From contig NZ_BMPZ01000014.1 of assembly GCF_014647855.1 (NCBI RefSeq), positions 1 to 36,545 on the forward strand: a stretch of DNA of 36,545 nucleotides, read 5' to 3'. The position numbers and the translations under genes are program-made. Below, one piece after another: positions 9,356 through 17,753 of the stretch. The first letter of the stretch is position 1; each line of letters starts with the position of its first letter. The stretch is from Shewanella gelidii (lineage in GTDB: Bacteria; Pseudomonadota; Gammaproteobacteria; Enterobacterales; Shewanellaceae). The notes under the pieces were generated by a model. That model saw only the letters and a program-made list of their open reading frames with translations, had not been told where the DNA came from and ran no database searches.

Positions 9356-10579
9356 ATGTCATCTACAGATAAAAATTTAGGCGTAAAAAAAGTAGTACTG
9401 GCTTACTCAGGCGGTTTAGATACTTCAGCAATTATCCCATGGCTGAAAGAAACCTATGGTAATTGTGAAATCGTCGCGTTTTGTGCTGATGTTGGTCAAG
9501 GCGATGAAGAGCTTGTTGGCTTGCATGAAAAAGCAATCGCATCGGGTGCGAGCGAATGTCATATCGTTGACTTAAAAGAAGAGCTTGTCGCGGATTACAT
9601 CTATCCGACCATTTCAACAGGTGCCATTTATGAAGGTACTTATTTATTAGGTACTTCGATGGCGCGCCCTATCATCGCTAAAGCTCAAGTTGAAGTGGCT
9701 CGTAAAGTTGGTGCAGATGCTGTTTGTCATGGCTGTACCGGTAAAGGTAACGACCAAGTGCGTTTTGAAGGTTGCTTTGCCGCTTTGGCACCTGACTTAA
9801 AAGTGATTGCTCCGTGGCGTGAATGGTCAATGGTTAGCCGCGAGGATTTACTCGACTACTTGGCAGAGCGCAATATTGAGACAACTGCTTCAGCGACCAA
9901 AATCTATAGCCGTGATGCAAATGCGTGGCACATTTCCCATGAAGGTGGTGAGCTAGAAGACCCATGGAATGAGCCAACAAAAGAAGTTTGGACAATGACT
10001 GTTGCACCAGAAGATGCGCCAGATAAGCCTGAATATGTCAGCCTTGCTTTAGAAAAAGGTCGCGTGACCCAAGTTAATGGTGAAGCTCTGTCTCCTTATA
10101 AAGCACTTATGAAACTCAATGATATCGCAGGTGCTCATGGTGTCGGTCGTATTGATATTACCGAGAACCGCCTTGTAGGTATGAAGTCGCGCGGCTGTTA
10201 CGAAACACCCGGTGGCACGGTCATGTTTGCAGCACTAAGAGCAATTGAAGAACTTGTGCTGGATAAAACGAGCCGGGATTGGCGTGAGCAAATTGGTGCT
10301 CAAATGGCGCATCTTGTTTACGATGGACGTTGGTTTACTCCGCTTTGTGAGTCACTGCTTGCAGCGTCGCAAACGCTAGCTGATCTGTCTAATGGTGAAG
10401 TGGTAATTAAGCTGTACAAAGGCCAAGCCAGCGTTGTGAAAAAACGTTCGCCAAACAGTCTCTACTCAGAAGAGTTTGCAACATTTGGTGAAGATGATGT
10501 TTATGACCAAAAAGATGCCGAAGGCTTTATCCGTCTTTATTCTTTAGCAAGCCGGATCAGAGCTTTAAGTAGTAAGTAA
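9356..10579 (+). CDS. argG: Argininosuccinate synthase
   Basis: A 407-aa ATP-dependent ligase joining citrulline and aspartate. The N-type ATP pyrophosphatase loop AYSGGLDTS lies at residues 16-24, and [13 protein letters not shown] is the second signature. It is the standard ~400-aa type 1 enzyme, not the longer E. coli ArgG (447 aa), which matches Shewanella and Vibrio. TAGGAA precedes the ATG. The 66-bp gap after argF has no terminator, so it is likely in the same transcript. The 99-bp gap before argH carries two perfect hairpins. Confidence 0.97.
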   Translation: MSSTDKNLGVKKVVLAYSGGLDTSAIIPWLKETYGNCEIVAFCADVGQGDEELVGLHEKAIASGASECHIVDLKEELVADYIYPTISTGAIYEGTYLLGTSMARPIIAKAQVEVARKVGADAVCHGCTGKGNDQVRFEGCFAALAPDLKVIAPWREWSMVSREDLLDYLAERNIETTASATKIYSRDANAWHISHEGGELEDPWNEPTKEVWTMTVAPEDAPDKPEYVSLALEKGRVTQVNGEALSPYKALMKLNDIAGAHGVGRIDITENRLVGMKSRGCYETPGGTVMFAALRAIEELVLDKTSRDWREQIGAQMAHLVYDGRWFTPLCESLLAASQTLADLSNGEVVIKLYKGQASVVKKRSPNSLYSEEFATFGEDDVYDQKDAEGFIRLYSLASRIRALSSK

Positions 10580-10593
10580 GCTGCGAGCCATGC

Positions 10594-10614
10594 AATAGGG
10601 ACCAACTCCCTATT
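10594..10614 (+). other. Perfect hairpin 1 in the argG-argH gap
   Basis: AATAGGGA (10594-10601), loop CCAAC, TCCCTATT (10607-10614): an 8-bp perfect stem 14 bp after the argG stop. No T-run follows, so it is not a simple terminator. Confidence 0.7.
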
Positions 10615-10634
10615 ACCTAACAAAACTATTTTGT

Positions 10635-10653
10635 GCGCAGAGAGCCTCTGCGC
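10635..10653 (+). other. Perfect hairpin 2 just before the argH ribosome site
   Basis: GCGCAGAG (10635-10642), loop AGC, CTCTGCGC (10646-10653): an 8-bp GC-rich perfect stem ending 13 bp before the argH Shine-Dalgarno sequence. With hairpin 1 it could act in mRNA processing or stability between argG and argH. No T-run follows. Confidence 0.7.
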
Positions 10654-10678
10654 CATCCAAAACCTTGAGGACTTTGAC

Positions 10679-12040
10679 ATGGCACTATGGGGCGGCCGTT
10701 TTACCCAAGAAAGTAGCGCACTATTTAAGCTATTTAATGATTCATTGCCGATTGATTACCGTTTACTTGAGCAAGATGTAGTGGGCTCTATTGCTTGGGC
10801 TGAAGCGATTCACCAAGTGGGTGTATTAACCCCGCAAGAGTGCACAGATTTAAAACAAGCGTTGCAACAAATATTGGATGAAGTTGGTGATGATCCGCAA
10901 CAGATTGTCGCAACCGGTGCAGAAGATATCCATAGCTATGTAGAGCAAGCCTTGATTGCTAAAGTGGGTGATCTTGGCAAGAAACTGCATACGGGACGCT
11001 CGCGCAACGATCAAGTTGCGACGGATTTAAAATTATGGTGTAAGAAGCAGGGTGCTTATTTATCTGAATTGATGACCACTTTAGTCGCGGGATTACTGGA
11101 AGTGGCAGAGCGAGAAGTTGATGCTGTGATGCCAGGTTATACGCATTTGCAAAGAGCACAGCCTGTGACTTTTGGTCACTGGTGTCTTGCTTACGTTGAA
11201 ATGGTTGAGCGGGATCTCACGCGGTTACAGGATGCTTTAAAGCGTTTAGATACTTGCCCACTCGGGTGTGGTGCGCTTGCTGGTACAGCTTATCCAATTG
11301 ATCGCCAAGCTTTGGCTAAATCTCTAGGCTTTACTCAGGCCACGACTAATAGTTTGGATTCAGTGTCTGATCGCGACCATGTGATTGAACTATGCAGCGC
11401 GGCATCGATCAGTATGATGCACCTGAGTCGTATGGCCGAAGATATGATTTTCTTCAACTCAGGTGAAGCTGACTTTATTCAATTGAACGATAATGTCACC
11501 TCTGGGTCATCACTGATGCCTCAAAAGAAAAACCCTGATGCGCTTGAACTCATTCGTGGCAAGACCGGCCGAGTATACGGTTCACTGGTTGGGATCCTAA
11601 CCACCATGAAAGCGCTCCCTTTGGCATACAACAAAGACATGCAAGAGGATAAAGAAGGCCTGTTCGATGTGGTCGATAGCTGGGGCATTTGTCTAGAAAT
11701 GGCTATTTTGGTGCTTGATGGTCTTAAAGTGAATCGCGCAAATGCACTTGCCAGTGCTCAGCAAGGCTATGCCAATGCGACAGAGCTGGCTGACTACCTT
11801 GTCGCGAAAGGCATGCCATTCCGCGAAGCGCATCATGTTGTGGGTGAAGTTGTGGTGAAAGCTATTGCTGATAAAGTTGCATTAGAAGATATGCCGCTAG
11901 CACAGCTTCAAAGTTATTCTGAAGTGATCGGCGATGACGTGTACCAGCACTTAACCATTGAAGCTTGTCTTGAGAAGCGTGATGTTTTAGGTGGCACAGC
12001 GGTGAATCAAGTGAAACAAGCCATTGCGGCCAAAAAGTAG
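10679..12040 (+). CDS. argH: Argininosuccinate lyase
   Basis: A 453-aa fumarase/aspartase superfamily enzyme that splits argininosuccinate into arginine and fumarate, the last step of the pathway. HTGRSRND is at residues 104-111 and the superfamily signature [12 protein letters not shown] at 276-287. A longer frame opens at 10631, but ATG 10679 has GAGGA at 7-bp spacing and gives the conserved MALWGGRF start. The longer start would sit inside hairpin 2. The protein ends at the usual length, so there is no ArgA-like acetyltransferase fusion as in Vibrio or Moritella ArgH(A). It is the last gene of the arginine run. Confidence 0.97.
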   Translation: MALWGGRFTQESSALFKLFNDSLPIDYRLLEQDVVGSIAWAEAIHQVGVLTPQECTDLKQALQQILDEVGDDPQQIVATGAEDIHSYVEQALIAKVGDLGKKLHTGRSRNDQVATDLKLWCKKQGAYLSELMTTLVAGLLEVAEREVDAVMPGYTHLQRAQPVTFGHWCLAYVEMVERDLTRLQDALKRLDTCPLGCGALAGTAYPIDRQALAKSLGFTQATTNSLDSVSDRDHVIELCSAASISMMHLSRMAEDMIFFNSGEADFIQLNDNVTSGSSLMPQKKNPDALELIRGKTGRVYGSLVGILTTMKALPLAYNKDMQEDKEGLFDVVDSWGICLEMAILVLDGLKVNRANALASAQQGYANATELADYLVAKGMPFREAHHVVGEVVVKAIADKVALEDMPLAQLQSYSEVIGDDVYQHLTIEACLEKRDVLGGTAVNQVKQAIAAKK

Positions 12041-12108
12041 TATTGGCTGTAGTTTGGGGATTCTTGATGTTCTAATGTCTAAAGGAATAACCTGAATTTG
12101 ATATAAAT

Positions 12109-12140
12109 AAAAACGCGATGTTCATGCATCGCGTTTTTTT
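12109..12140. terminator. Bidirectional terminator between argH and mrcA
   Basis: CGCGATG (12114-12120), loop TTCATG, CATCGCG (12127-12133), flanked by an A-run on the left and seven T's on the right. It can stop argCBFGH from the left and mrcA from the right. Confidence 0.92.
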
Positions 12141-12180
12141 ATCCGTCAATGTTCAATGAAGCTGATTCAGAAGCGAACGC

Positions 12181-14769
12181 CTATTGGAATAGGTCATCAT
12201 CTGCTTCTTCGGCATAAATATCACCTTGTGAGTTTTCTTCTTGAGCGTATTCTGTTGGTTCAGTGCCGGCGAGAAAATACTCAAATGTACTTGTATGATC
12301 TGTTTTGCGACTCAATTTTCCTGACTCTAAGTCAATACGCACAGAAATGATTCCTTCTGGAGGCGTTGATGGCTCTTCAGGTGTTCCTGAGAGAGCATCC
12401 CGCATGAAGGCATTCCAGCCGGGGCCAGCCGTTTTCGCGCCGGCTTCTGCTTGGAAGATCTGGTTTTTTGGGCCGTTTGCATTCCAGCTGGTTCGTCCAA
12501 GCTCGCGACCGTGGTCGTCAAAGCCAACCCAAATTGTTGTTGCTAACTTAGGATTAAAACCACTAAACCATGTATCTCGTGATTCATTGGTTGTTCCTGT
12601 TTTTCCTGCAATGTCATGGCGATTAACGACGCGAGAAGCTCGCCATGCCGTGCCATTCCAACCGGTGCCTTTACTCCAATCGCCGCCACCCCAAATCACG
12701 CTCTTTAATGCCTCAGTGACTAAGAATGCTGTTTGCTCAGTAATGACTTGAGGCGCGTGTCGCTGATCCGCAGGGCATTGATGATCTTCGACTTCGGTAT
12801 TTCCTGCGTTTAAACGAGTGGGCTGAGATGGTGCGTCCGACAATTCTGCTGCCATCTCAGCAAATGGGTCTTCAGCGTTTAACTCTTGACTTGTTTGCTC
12901 CTCAAGAGCTGCACTGTCTTCAAATTGTACTGGTTTACATGCAAAGGTAGGGTCGGCTTGCTCGACGGTTTCACCGCTTGAGTTTTCAATACGCTCAATA
13001 TAATAAGGCTCGACAAGGAAGCCGCCGTTAGCAAATACTGAAAACGCGCTCACCACTTGTAGCGGTGTTACCGAAGGTGAACCTAAAGCAAGCGATTCAT
13101 TTCGTGGTAATTCATTTGGGTTGAACCCAAATTTCGTTAGGCCTTGAATTGCGCTATCTAGGCCGATGTGACGCATGGCCCGGACGGACATGACGTTTAC
13201 TGATTTAGCCAACCCAACTCGCAGCCTTGTTGGGCCACCGTATACGTCAGGTGAATTCTTTGGTCGCCAAGCAGTTCCCTGACGTGTATCAGGTTTATTG
13301 ATTGGTGCATTGTTAATCAGGGTTGCCAATGTGTAGTCTTTTTCTAAGGTGCTTGCATATATAAAAGGCTTGATATTGGAACCCAGCTGCCGCTTTGCTT
13401 GGGTGATCCGGTTGTATTGGCTCTGGCTAAAACTAAAGCCACCGACTAAAGTCCGAAGCGCACCATTTGCTGGATCAAGAGAAACCATGGCACTTGATAC
13501 TTGAGGAATTTGAGAAAGCTGCCACATATCATCATTATGACGGATGCGAATTAACTCTCCAACGGATGCAATTTGAGCCGCTGATGAGGGGGCTGGCCCT
13601 TGGCGTTTATCATTAATAAACTTTCTTGCCCATTTTAATCCATCCCACTCAATATTTTTAATTTCCCCATTAGCCAGTATTACTTCGATTTGTTTTTCTT
13701 GCACACTTAAAACAGCTGCTGCAATTAAATCTTCAACGGGTTTAACTTTAGATAAATTATTTTTAATCTCTTCTTCACTAATAGTTTCGTCTTGCCAGAT
13801 AACTTTTTCTGCACCTCTATATCCATGTCGCTCGTCATAGGCGTAAACATTATTTCTTACTGCTGTTTGAGCATATTTCTGTAAATCTGAGTCGATAGTT
13901 GTATAGACATTATATCCGCCAGTGTATGCCTCTTCTTCGCCAAGTTTCTGCACCATATAGTCTCGAGCCATTTCTGAAATGTACGGTGCATATAAATCAA
14001 TTTCAGCGCCATGGTAACGGGCTGTATTAGGTTGAGCCTTTGCTTCTTCAAACTCTATTTGGGAAATAAAGCCAACTTCTTGCATGCGCTTTAGGACGAT
14101 ATTCCTTCTTGCTAGAGCTCTACTGGCAGAAGTGATAGGGTTTAAGCTAGAAGGGGCTTTTGGGAGGCCTGCAATGACGGCGAGCTCTGCTAATGTCAGC
14201 TCATTGATATTTCGACCGTAATAAACTTGAGCTGCGGCGCCAACCCCGTAAGCCCTTTGACCTAGATATATTCGGTTGATATAGAGAGCAAGGATTTCTT
14301 CTTTTGTGAGTAATTGCTCAATATGAATAGAAATAAAGATTTCTTTTATTTTTCTAATGATAGTCTTATCACGAGTTAAGAAGAAATTACGCGCTACTTG
14401 CATTGTAATGGTACTAGCACCTTGTTTTTTCTCGCCTGTGGTTAACATAACTAAGGCAGCTCGAACGACACCAATAGGGTCAATGCCTTTGTGGTCATAG
14501 AAGCGAGCGTCCTCAGTGGCAATAAATGCTTGTAAAAGTGCTGGTGGTACTTCGTCAAGTTGAAGTGGTATTCGTCTTTTTTCTCCAAATTGAGAAATTA
14601 GCTTTCCATCTTGACTGTATATTCTTAAAGGAGTCTGTAGTTTGACGGTCTTTAAAGTGGCGACGTCTGGCAACTCAGGCAGTACATAAAAATAAGCTGC
14701 TGCTATTGAACCTACTCCGATAAGAAATAGGCTAAAAAGTGCAATAAAAATTGGTTTGAGCCACTTCAC
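12181..14769 (-). CDS. mrcA: Penicillin-binding protein 1A, bifunctional peptidoglycan synthase
   Basis: An 862-aa class A PBP (E. coli 850). A membrane anchor at about 5-28 is followed by a GT51 transglycosylase domain (about 58-235) with catalytic Glu86 in TEDARFYDHKG and GASTITMQ at 117-124. An OB-like insert of about 100 residues is next (about 315-420). The transpeptidase has Ser464 in SNIK, SVN at 523-525 and KTG at 723-725. It polymerises and crosslinks peptidoglycan on the outer face of the inner membrane. A Glu-rich stretch (about 600-670) separates the last two motifs, and the tail is acidic. LpoA, its activator, is encoded at 28875-30689. It is divergent from pilM, as in Shewanella and Pseudomonas. 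Confidence 0.97.
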   Translation of the reverse strand: MKWLKPIFIALFSLFLIGVGSIAAAYFYVLPELPDVATLKTVKLQTPLRIYSQDGKLISQFGEKRRIPLQLDEVPPALLQAFIATEDARFYDHKGIDPIGVVRAALVMLTTGEKKQGASTITMQVARNFFLTRDKTIIRKIKEIFISIHIEQLLTKEEILALYINRIYLGQRAYGVGAAAQVYYGRNINELTLAELAVIAGLPKAPSSLNPITSASRALARRNIVLKRMQEVGFISQIEFEEAKAQPNTARYHGAEIDLYAPYISEMARDYMVQKLGEEEAYTGGYNVYTTIDSDLQKYAQTAVRNNVYAYDERHGYRGAEKVIWQDETISEEEIKNNLSKVKPVEDLIAAAVLSVQEKQIEVILANGEIKNIEWDGLKWARKFINDKRQGPAPSSAAQIASVGELIRIRHNDDMWQLSQIPQVSSAMVSLDPANGALRTLVGGFSFSQSQYNRITQAKRQLGSNIKPFIYASTLEKDYTLATLINNAPINKPDTRQGTAWRPKNSPDVYGGPTRLRVGLAKSVNVMSVRAMRHIGLDSAIQGLTKFGFNPNELPRNESLALGSPSVTPLQVVSAFSVFANGGFLVEPYYIERIENSSGETVEQADPTFACKPVQFEDSAALEEQTSQELNAEDPFAEMAAELSDAPSQPTRLNAGNTEVEDHQCPADQRHAPQVITEQTAFLVTEALKSVIWGGGDWSKGTGWNGTAWRASRVVNRHDIAGKTGTTNESRDTWFSGFNPKLATTIWVGFDDHGRELGRTSWNANGPKNQIFQAEAGAKTAGPGWNAFMRDALSGTPEEPSTPPEGIISVRIDLESGKLSRKTDHTSTFEYFLAGTEPTEYAQEENSQGDIYAEEADDDLFQ

Positions 14770-14801
14770 TTTAAGCTTCCGTTTGAAAATGCAGGCTGTG
14801 T

Positions 14802-14830
14802 AGTATATAAGTTCGTGTCTGTTGCGTGAA
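14802..14830 (-). promoter_or_regulatory. Candidate sigma70 promoter of mrcA
   Basis: On the minus strand TTCACG (14825-14830) and TATACT (14802-14807) are 17 bp apart, about 33 bp before the mrcA ATG. The -10 box matches 5/6 and the -35 box 4/6. Confidence 0.5.
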
Positions 14831-14954
14831 GTAAAAAGGGATGGTTAATGAGATAGTGTTTGTAAAACTGACAAACATTTTGTACAAATGCTTATAAAGG
14901 TTTGATTTTGTGCTAATCTAATTGCTGCAACCTATTTAAAAGTGACAAGGGATT

Positions 14955-16034
14955 ATGCTTTCGAATTTATGGAAGCGTCAAGCTCCGCAAATGGTGGGAA
15001 TTGATATCGGTTCTCATGAAGTCAAAGCGATATTGCTGAGTAAGACTGCTGATGGTTATAAAGTAATGAGCTATGCCACTGCCCCAGTGAAGAAGGGAGC
15101 GGTGAATGATCATGATATACGTGATGCAGAAGCGGTTACTGAGAGTGTCAGGCAAGTAAAGCGCCAGCTTTCTAGCAACTCCAAATATGCTGCCGTGGCT
15201 GTCTCTGGCTCTGCAGTCATGACTAAAGTTATTTATATGGATGCTTCGTTAAACGAAGAGGAAATGGAAGCTCAAATTGAAATTGAGGCTGATAACTTAA
15301 TTCCTTACTCGCTTGATGAAGTCAGTATTGACTTTGAAACCCTTGAGCTAAACAGTACAGACCCGACCAAAGTTGACGTCTTGCTGAGTGCCTGCCGAAC
15401 CGAAAATATTGATATCCGAATAGATGTGCTTGATGACAGCGACTATGAAGCGAAAGTTGTTGATGTTGAGGGCTATGCGCTTGGGCGTTCTTTTGAACTT
15501 GTTGCGAATCAACTGCCCGAAGGTGTTGAGAACAAAGTGGTCGCGATGGTTGATATCGGCGCGAATATGATGACATTTGCTGTGGTTGAAGGTGCTGAAA
15601 CAACCTTTATCAGAGAGCAAGCGTTCGGTGGTGAGCAATTTACTCAGTCAATTTTGTCTTTCTATGGCATGTCATACGAGCAGGCAGAAAAAGCGAAGAT
15701 AGAAGGCGATCTTCCAAGAAATTATATGTTTGAAGTTTTGTCACCATTTCAAACTCAACTGTTGCAGCAAATTAAACGGACCTTGCAGATTTATTGTACT
15801 TCTAGTGGCAAAGAAAAAGTTGATCACATTGTTTTATGTGGTGGCACTTCTAAACTTGAAGGGATGGCGAACTTGCTCACCAACGAATTAGGTGTTCACA
15901 GTATAATCGCTGACCCATTTCAAGGGTGTTTGCATGCGGAAGAATCTGATAAGTCGGCATTACAACCCAACATTAGTAAATATATGGTTGCGTGTGGGCT
16001 AGCCTTAAGGAGCTATGGCAAATGGCGAACATAA
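14955..16034 (+). CDS. pilM: Type IV pilus assembly protein PilM (actin-like ATPase)
   Basis: A 359-aa FtsA/actin-like protein. GIDIGSHEVK (about residues 14-24) is the phosphate-1 loop, VDIGANMMTF the second nucleotide loop, and LCGGTSKLEG the adenosine motif. PilM sits on the cytoplasmic face and binds the PilN N-terminal peptide, linking the inner-membrane platform to the motor ATPases of type IV pili. It opens pilMNOPQ, and its last 13 bases overlap pilN. It is divergent from mrcA with a 185-bp gap. An extended -10 (TGCTAATCT) near 14911 could be its promoter, but no good -35 is visible. Confidence 0.96.
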   Translation: MLSNLWKRQAPQMVGIDIGSHEVKAILLSKTADGYKVMSYATAPVKKGAVNDHDIRDAEAVTESVRQVKRQLSSNSKYAAVAVSGSAVMTKVIYMDASLNEEEMEAQIEIEADNLIPYSLDEVSIDFETLELNSTDPTKVDVLLSACRTENIDIRIDVLDDSDYEAKVVDVEGYALGRSFELVANQLPEGVENKVVAMVDIGANMMTFAVVEGAETTFIREQAFGGEQFTQSILSFYGMSYEQAEKAKIEGDLPRNYMFEVLSPFQTQLLQQIKRTLQIYCTSSGKEKVDHIVLCGGTSKLEGMANLLTNELGVHSIIADPFQGCLHAEESDKSALQPNISKYMVACGLALRSYGKWRT

Positions 16035-16606
16035 ACCTTTTACCCTGGCGAGAAGAAGCTAGGGAAAAGCAAAAGCGTGACTATATCGGAATTTTAGCGG
16101 GGGTCTTTCTAGGCGCCTGCTTACTTGTTTACCTAGCTTTGAACGTAATCGACCTGATGACGGACGATCAGCGCGATAGAAATGCCTACCTAGTTTCTGA
16201 AATTAAACTCCTCGATGATCAAATTGCTGAAATTAGAAAAATTACGAAGCGGAAGAAAGATATCGAACGCCGCACTGAAATTATTTTGAACCTGCAGCAA
16301 GCGCGTAATTTGCCGACTCATGTTTTGGATGAATTGGTTCGTATTGTTCCACCCGGAATCTACCTTTCTTCAATTGAGAAAAAAGGCAGTTTGTTATGGA
16401 TTCAAGGGCGAAGTGAGTCAAATAACAATGTGGCAAATATGATGCGAAAAGTGAAAACCTCGCAATGGCTACACGATCCGAATATGCAATCAATCGTGTC
16501 TCAAAATGAGCAGTTAAGGCAGCTTCAACATTTCAGCTTAAAGGTGTCGATTAAGGCGAGTACGGTTGCGGACGAAACCGGTGGCAGCAAAGGAGTTGGC
16601 AAATGA
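16022..16606 (+). CDS. pilN: Type IV pilus alignment protein PilN
   Basis: A 194-aa bitopic inner-membrane protein. Residues 3-10 read NINLLPWR, the known PilM-binding peptide, followed by a transmembrane helix at about 21-45 and a coiled-coil-rich periplasmic part. A frame opening at 15992 would add ten residues, but ATG 16022 has AAGGAG at 16007-16012 and puts the PilM-binding peptide at the N terminus as in the family. It overlaps pilM by 13 bp and pilO by 4 bp (ATGA), so the three are translationally coupled. PilN and PilO form heterodimers that align the pilus machine across the periplasm. Confidence 0.94.
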   Translation: MANINLLPWREEAREKQKRDYIGILAGVFLGACLLVYLALNVIDLMTDDQRDRNAYLVSEIKLLDDQIAEIRKITKRKKDIERRTEIILNLQQARNLPTHVLDELVRIVPPGIYLSSIEKKGSLLWIQGRSESNNNVANMMRKVKTSQWLHDPNMQSIVSQNEQLRQLQHFSLKVSIKASTVADETGGSKGVGK

Positions 16607-17220
16607 AATTTGATTTAAGCCAATTTAATGACATTGACTTCGAGAATATTGGTTCGTGGCCGTCTCAGGTTAAAGTTTTCTTTGCCGTGCTGTTGTCTGT
16701 GTGTGTATTTGCAGCGAGTTACTTTTTATTTGTTTCTGATGCGATTGATGTCCTAAAAGCTGAGCAAAATAAAGAAGTACAGCTGAGAACTGATTTTAAA
16801 AATAAGTACCAACTTGCAGCAAATTTAAAGTTATATCGTGAGCAACTTGCGCAAATGGAATTACAATTTGCAGAGTTACTTAAAATGTTGCCTTCACAAA
16901 ATGAGATGCCAGGTTTACTTGATGACTTAACCTTTGTTGCGACAGATTCCGGGTTACGAATTGAAAGTTTAGATTGGGAGTCGGAAATCCAGCGAGATTT
17001 CTATATCGAATTTCCCATCAAAATGGTTGTCGGTGGCGAGTATCATGAACTAGGCAATATGGTCAGTGGCGTAGCAAAGCTGCCACGAATTGTGAGCTTG
17101 CACGATTTTGTGATTAAAAGAGACGATAATGGCAGCCTAGGAATGGATATCTTGGCAAAGACATATCGATTTAAAGAGGGGGCCGAACTTCCGCCCGAGA
17201 AAAAGGGGGCTAAGAAATGA
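16603..17220 (+). CDS. pilO: Type IV pilus alignment protein PilO
   Basis: A 205-aa bitopic inner-membrane protein. A short cytoplasmic N terminus is followed by one transmembrane helix (about 24-45), a coiled coil (about 50-100) and a ferredoxin-like periplasmic domain. It pairs with PilN and contacts the lipoprotein PilP. It overlaps pilN by ATGA at the 5' end and pilP by ATGA at the 3' end, indicating tight coupling. The C terminus is Lys-rich, a common ending for this family. Confidence 0.95.
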   Translation: MKFDLSQFNDIDFENIGSWPSQVKVFFAVLLSVCVFAASYFLFVSDAIDVLKAEQNKEVQLRTDFKNKYQLAANLKLYREQLAQMELQFAELLKMLPSQNEMPGLLDDLTFVATDSGLRIESLDWESEIQRDFYIEFPIKMVVGGEYHELGNMVSGVAKLPRIVSLHDFVIKRDDNGSLGMDILAKTYRFKEGAELPPEKKGAKK

Positions 17221-17732
17221 GAGTAATTCCTGTTTTATTGCTTAGTTTTCTCTTATCTGGCTGTTTTGGCGACCGCAGTGATTTAGAGTTGTTTGTGACG
17301 ACAACAAAGGCGCAGCACATCGCGCATATACCACCATTGAAGCCGTCACCGAAATTTGAACATTTCGCTTATCAAGCTGATTTGATGCGCAGTCCATTTG
17401 TACCGCCTTCGCGTGAGTTGACCGCAGAAGTCGTGGATACAACTAAAGATTGTTTACAGCCAGACTTAAAGCGACGTAAAGGGCGATTAGAGACATATGC
17501 GCTTGATAATTTGAAAATGCGTGGAACTTTGAGTGAAATGCAAGAAGTCTGGGCGTTGGTAGAAACAAGTGATGGCAGTGTTTATCGAATGGGTACTGGT
17601 GAATATTTAGGTCTATATAACGGCCGTATAGCACGAGTTACTCCGCAGAATATAGAAATAATAGAATTGATCCCTGATGGTTCCGGTTGCTGGACTGAAC
17701 GTTCAAGTAATATGGAATTGACCGGAGAATAA
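17217..17732 (+). CDS. pilP: Type IV pilus lipoprotein PilP
   Basis: A 171-aa lipoprotein. The signal peptide ends in LLSGC with Cys16 as the lipidated residue. The mature part has an unstructured linker (about 20-75) and then the HR β-domain (about 85-160; LKMRGTL and VYRMGTGEYLG are typical). PilP bridges PilNO in the inner membrane and the N0 domain of the PilQ secretin. The ATG overlaps the pilO stop, and pilQ begins 21 bp downstream. Confidence 0.95.
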   Translation: MRVIPVLLLSFLLSGCFGDRSDLELFVTTTKAQHIAHIPPLKPSPKFEHFAYQADLMRSPFVPPSRELTAEVVDTTKDCLQPDLKRRKGRLETYALDNLKMRGTLSEMQEVWALVETSDGSVYRMGTGEYLGLYNGRIARVTPQNIEIIELIPDGSGCWTERSSNMELTGE

Positions 17733-17753
17733 CGAGCGAAGGGTGAGGGAATA

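Noticed and set aside
10631..10678. Sixteen extra codons at the argH start
   Set aside because: They fall in the GC-rich hairpin region and have no ribosome site; MALWGGRF at 10679 matches the family start.
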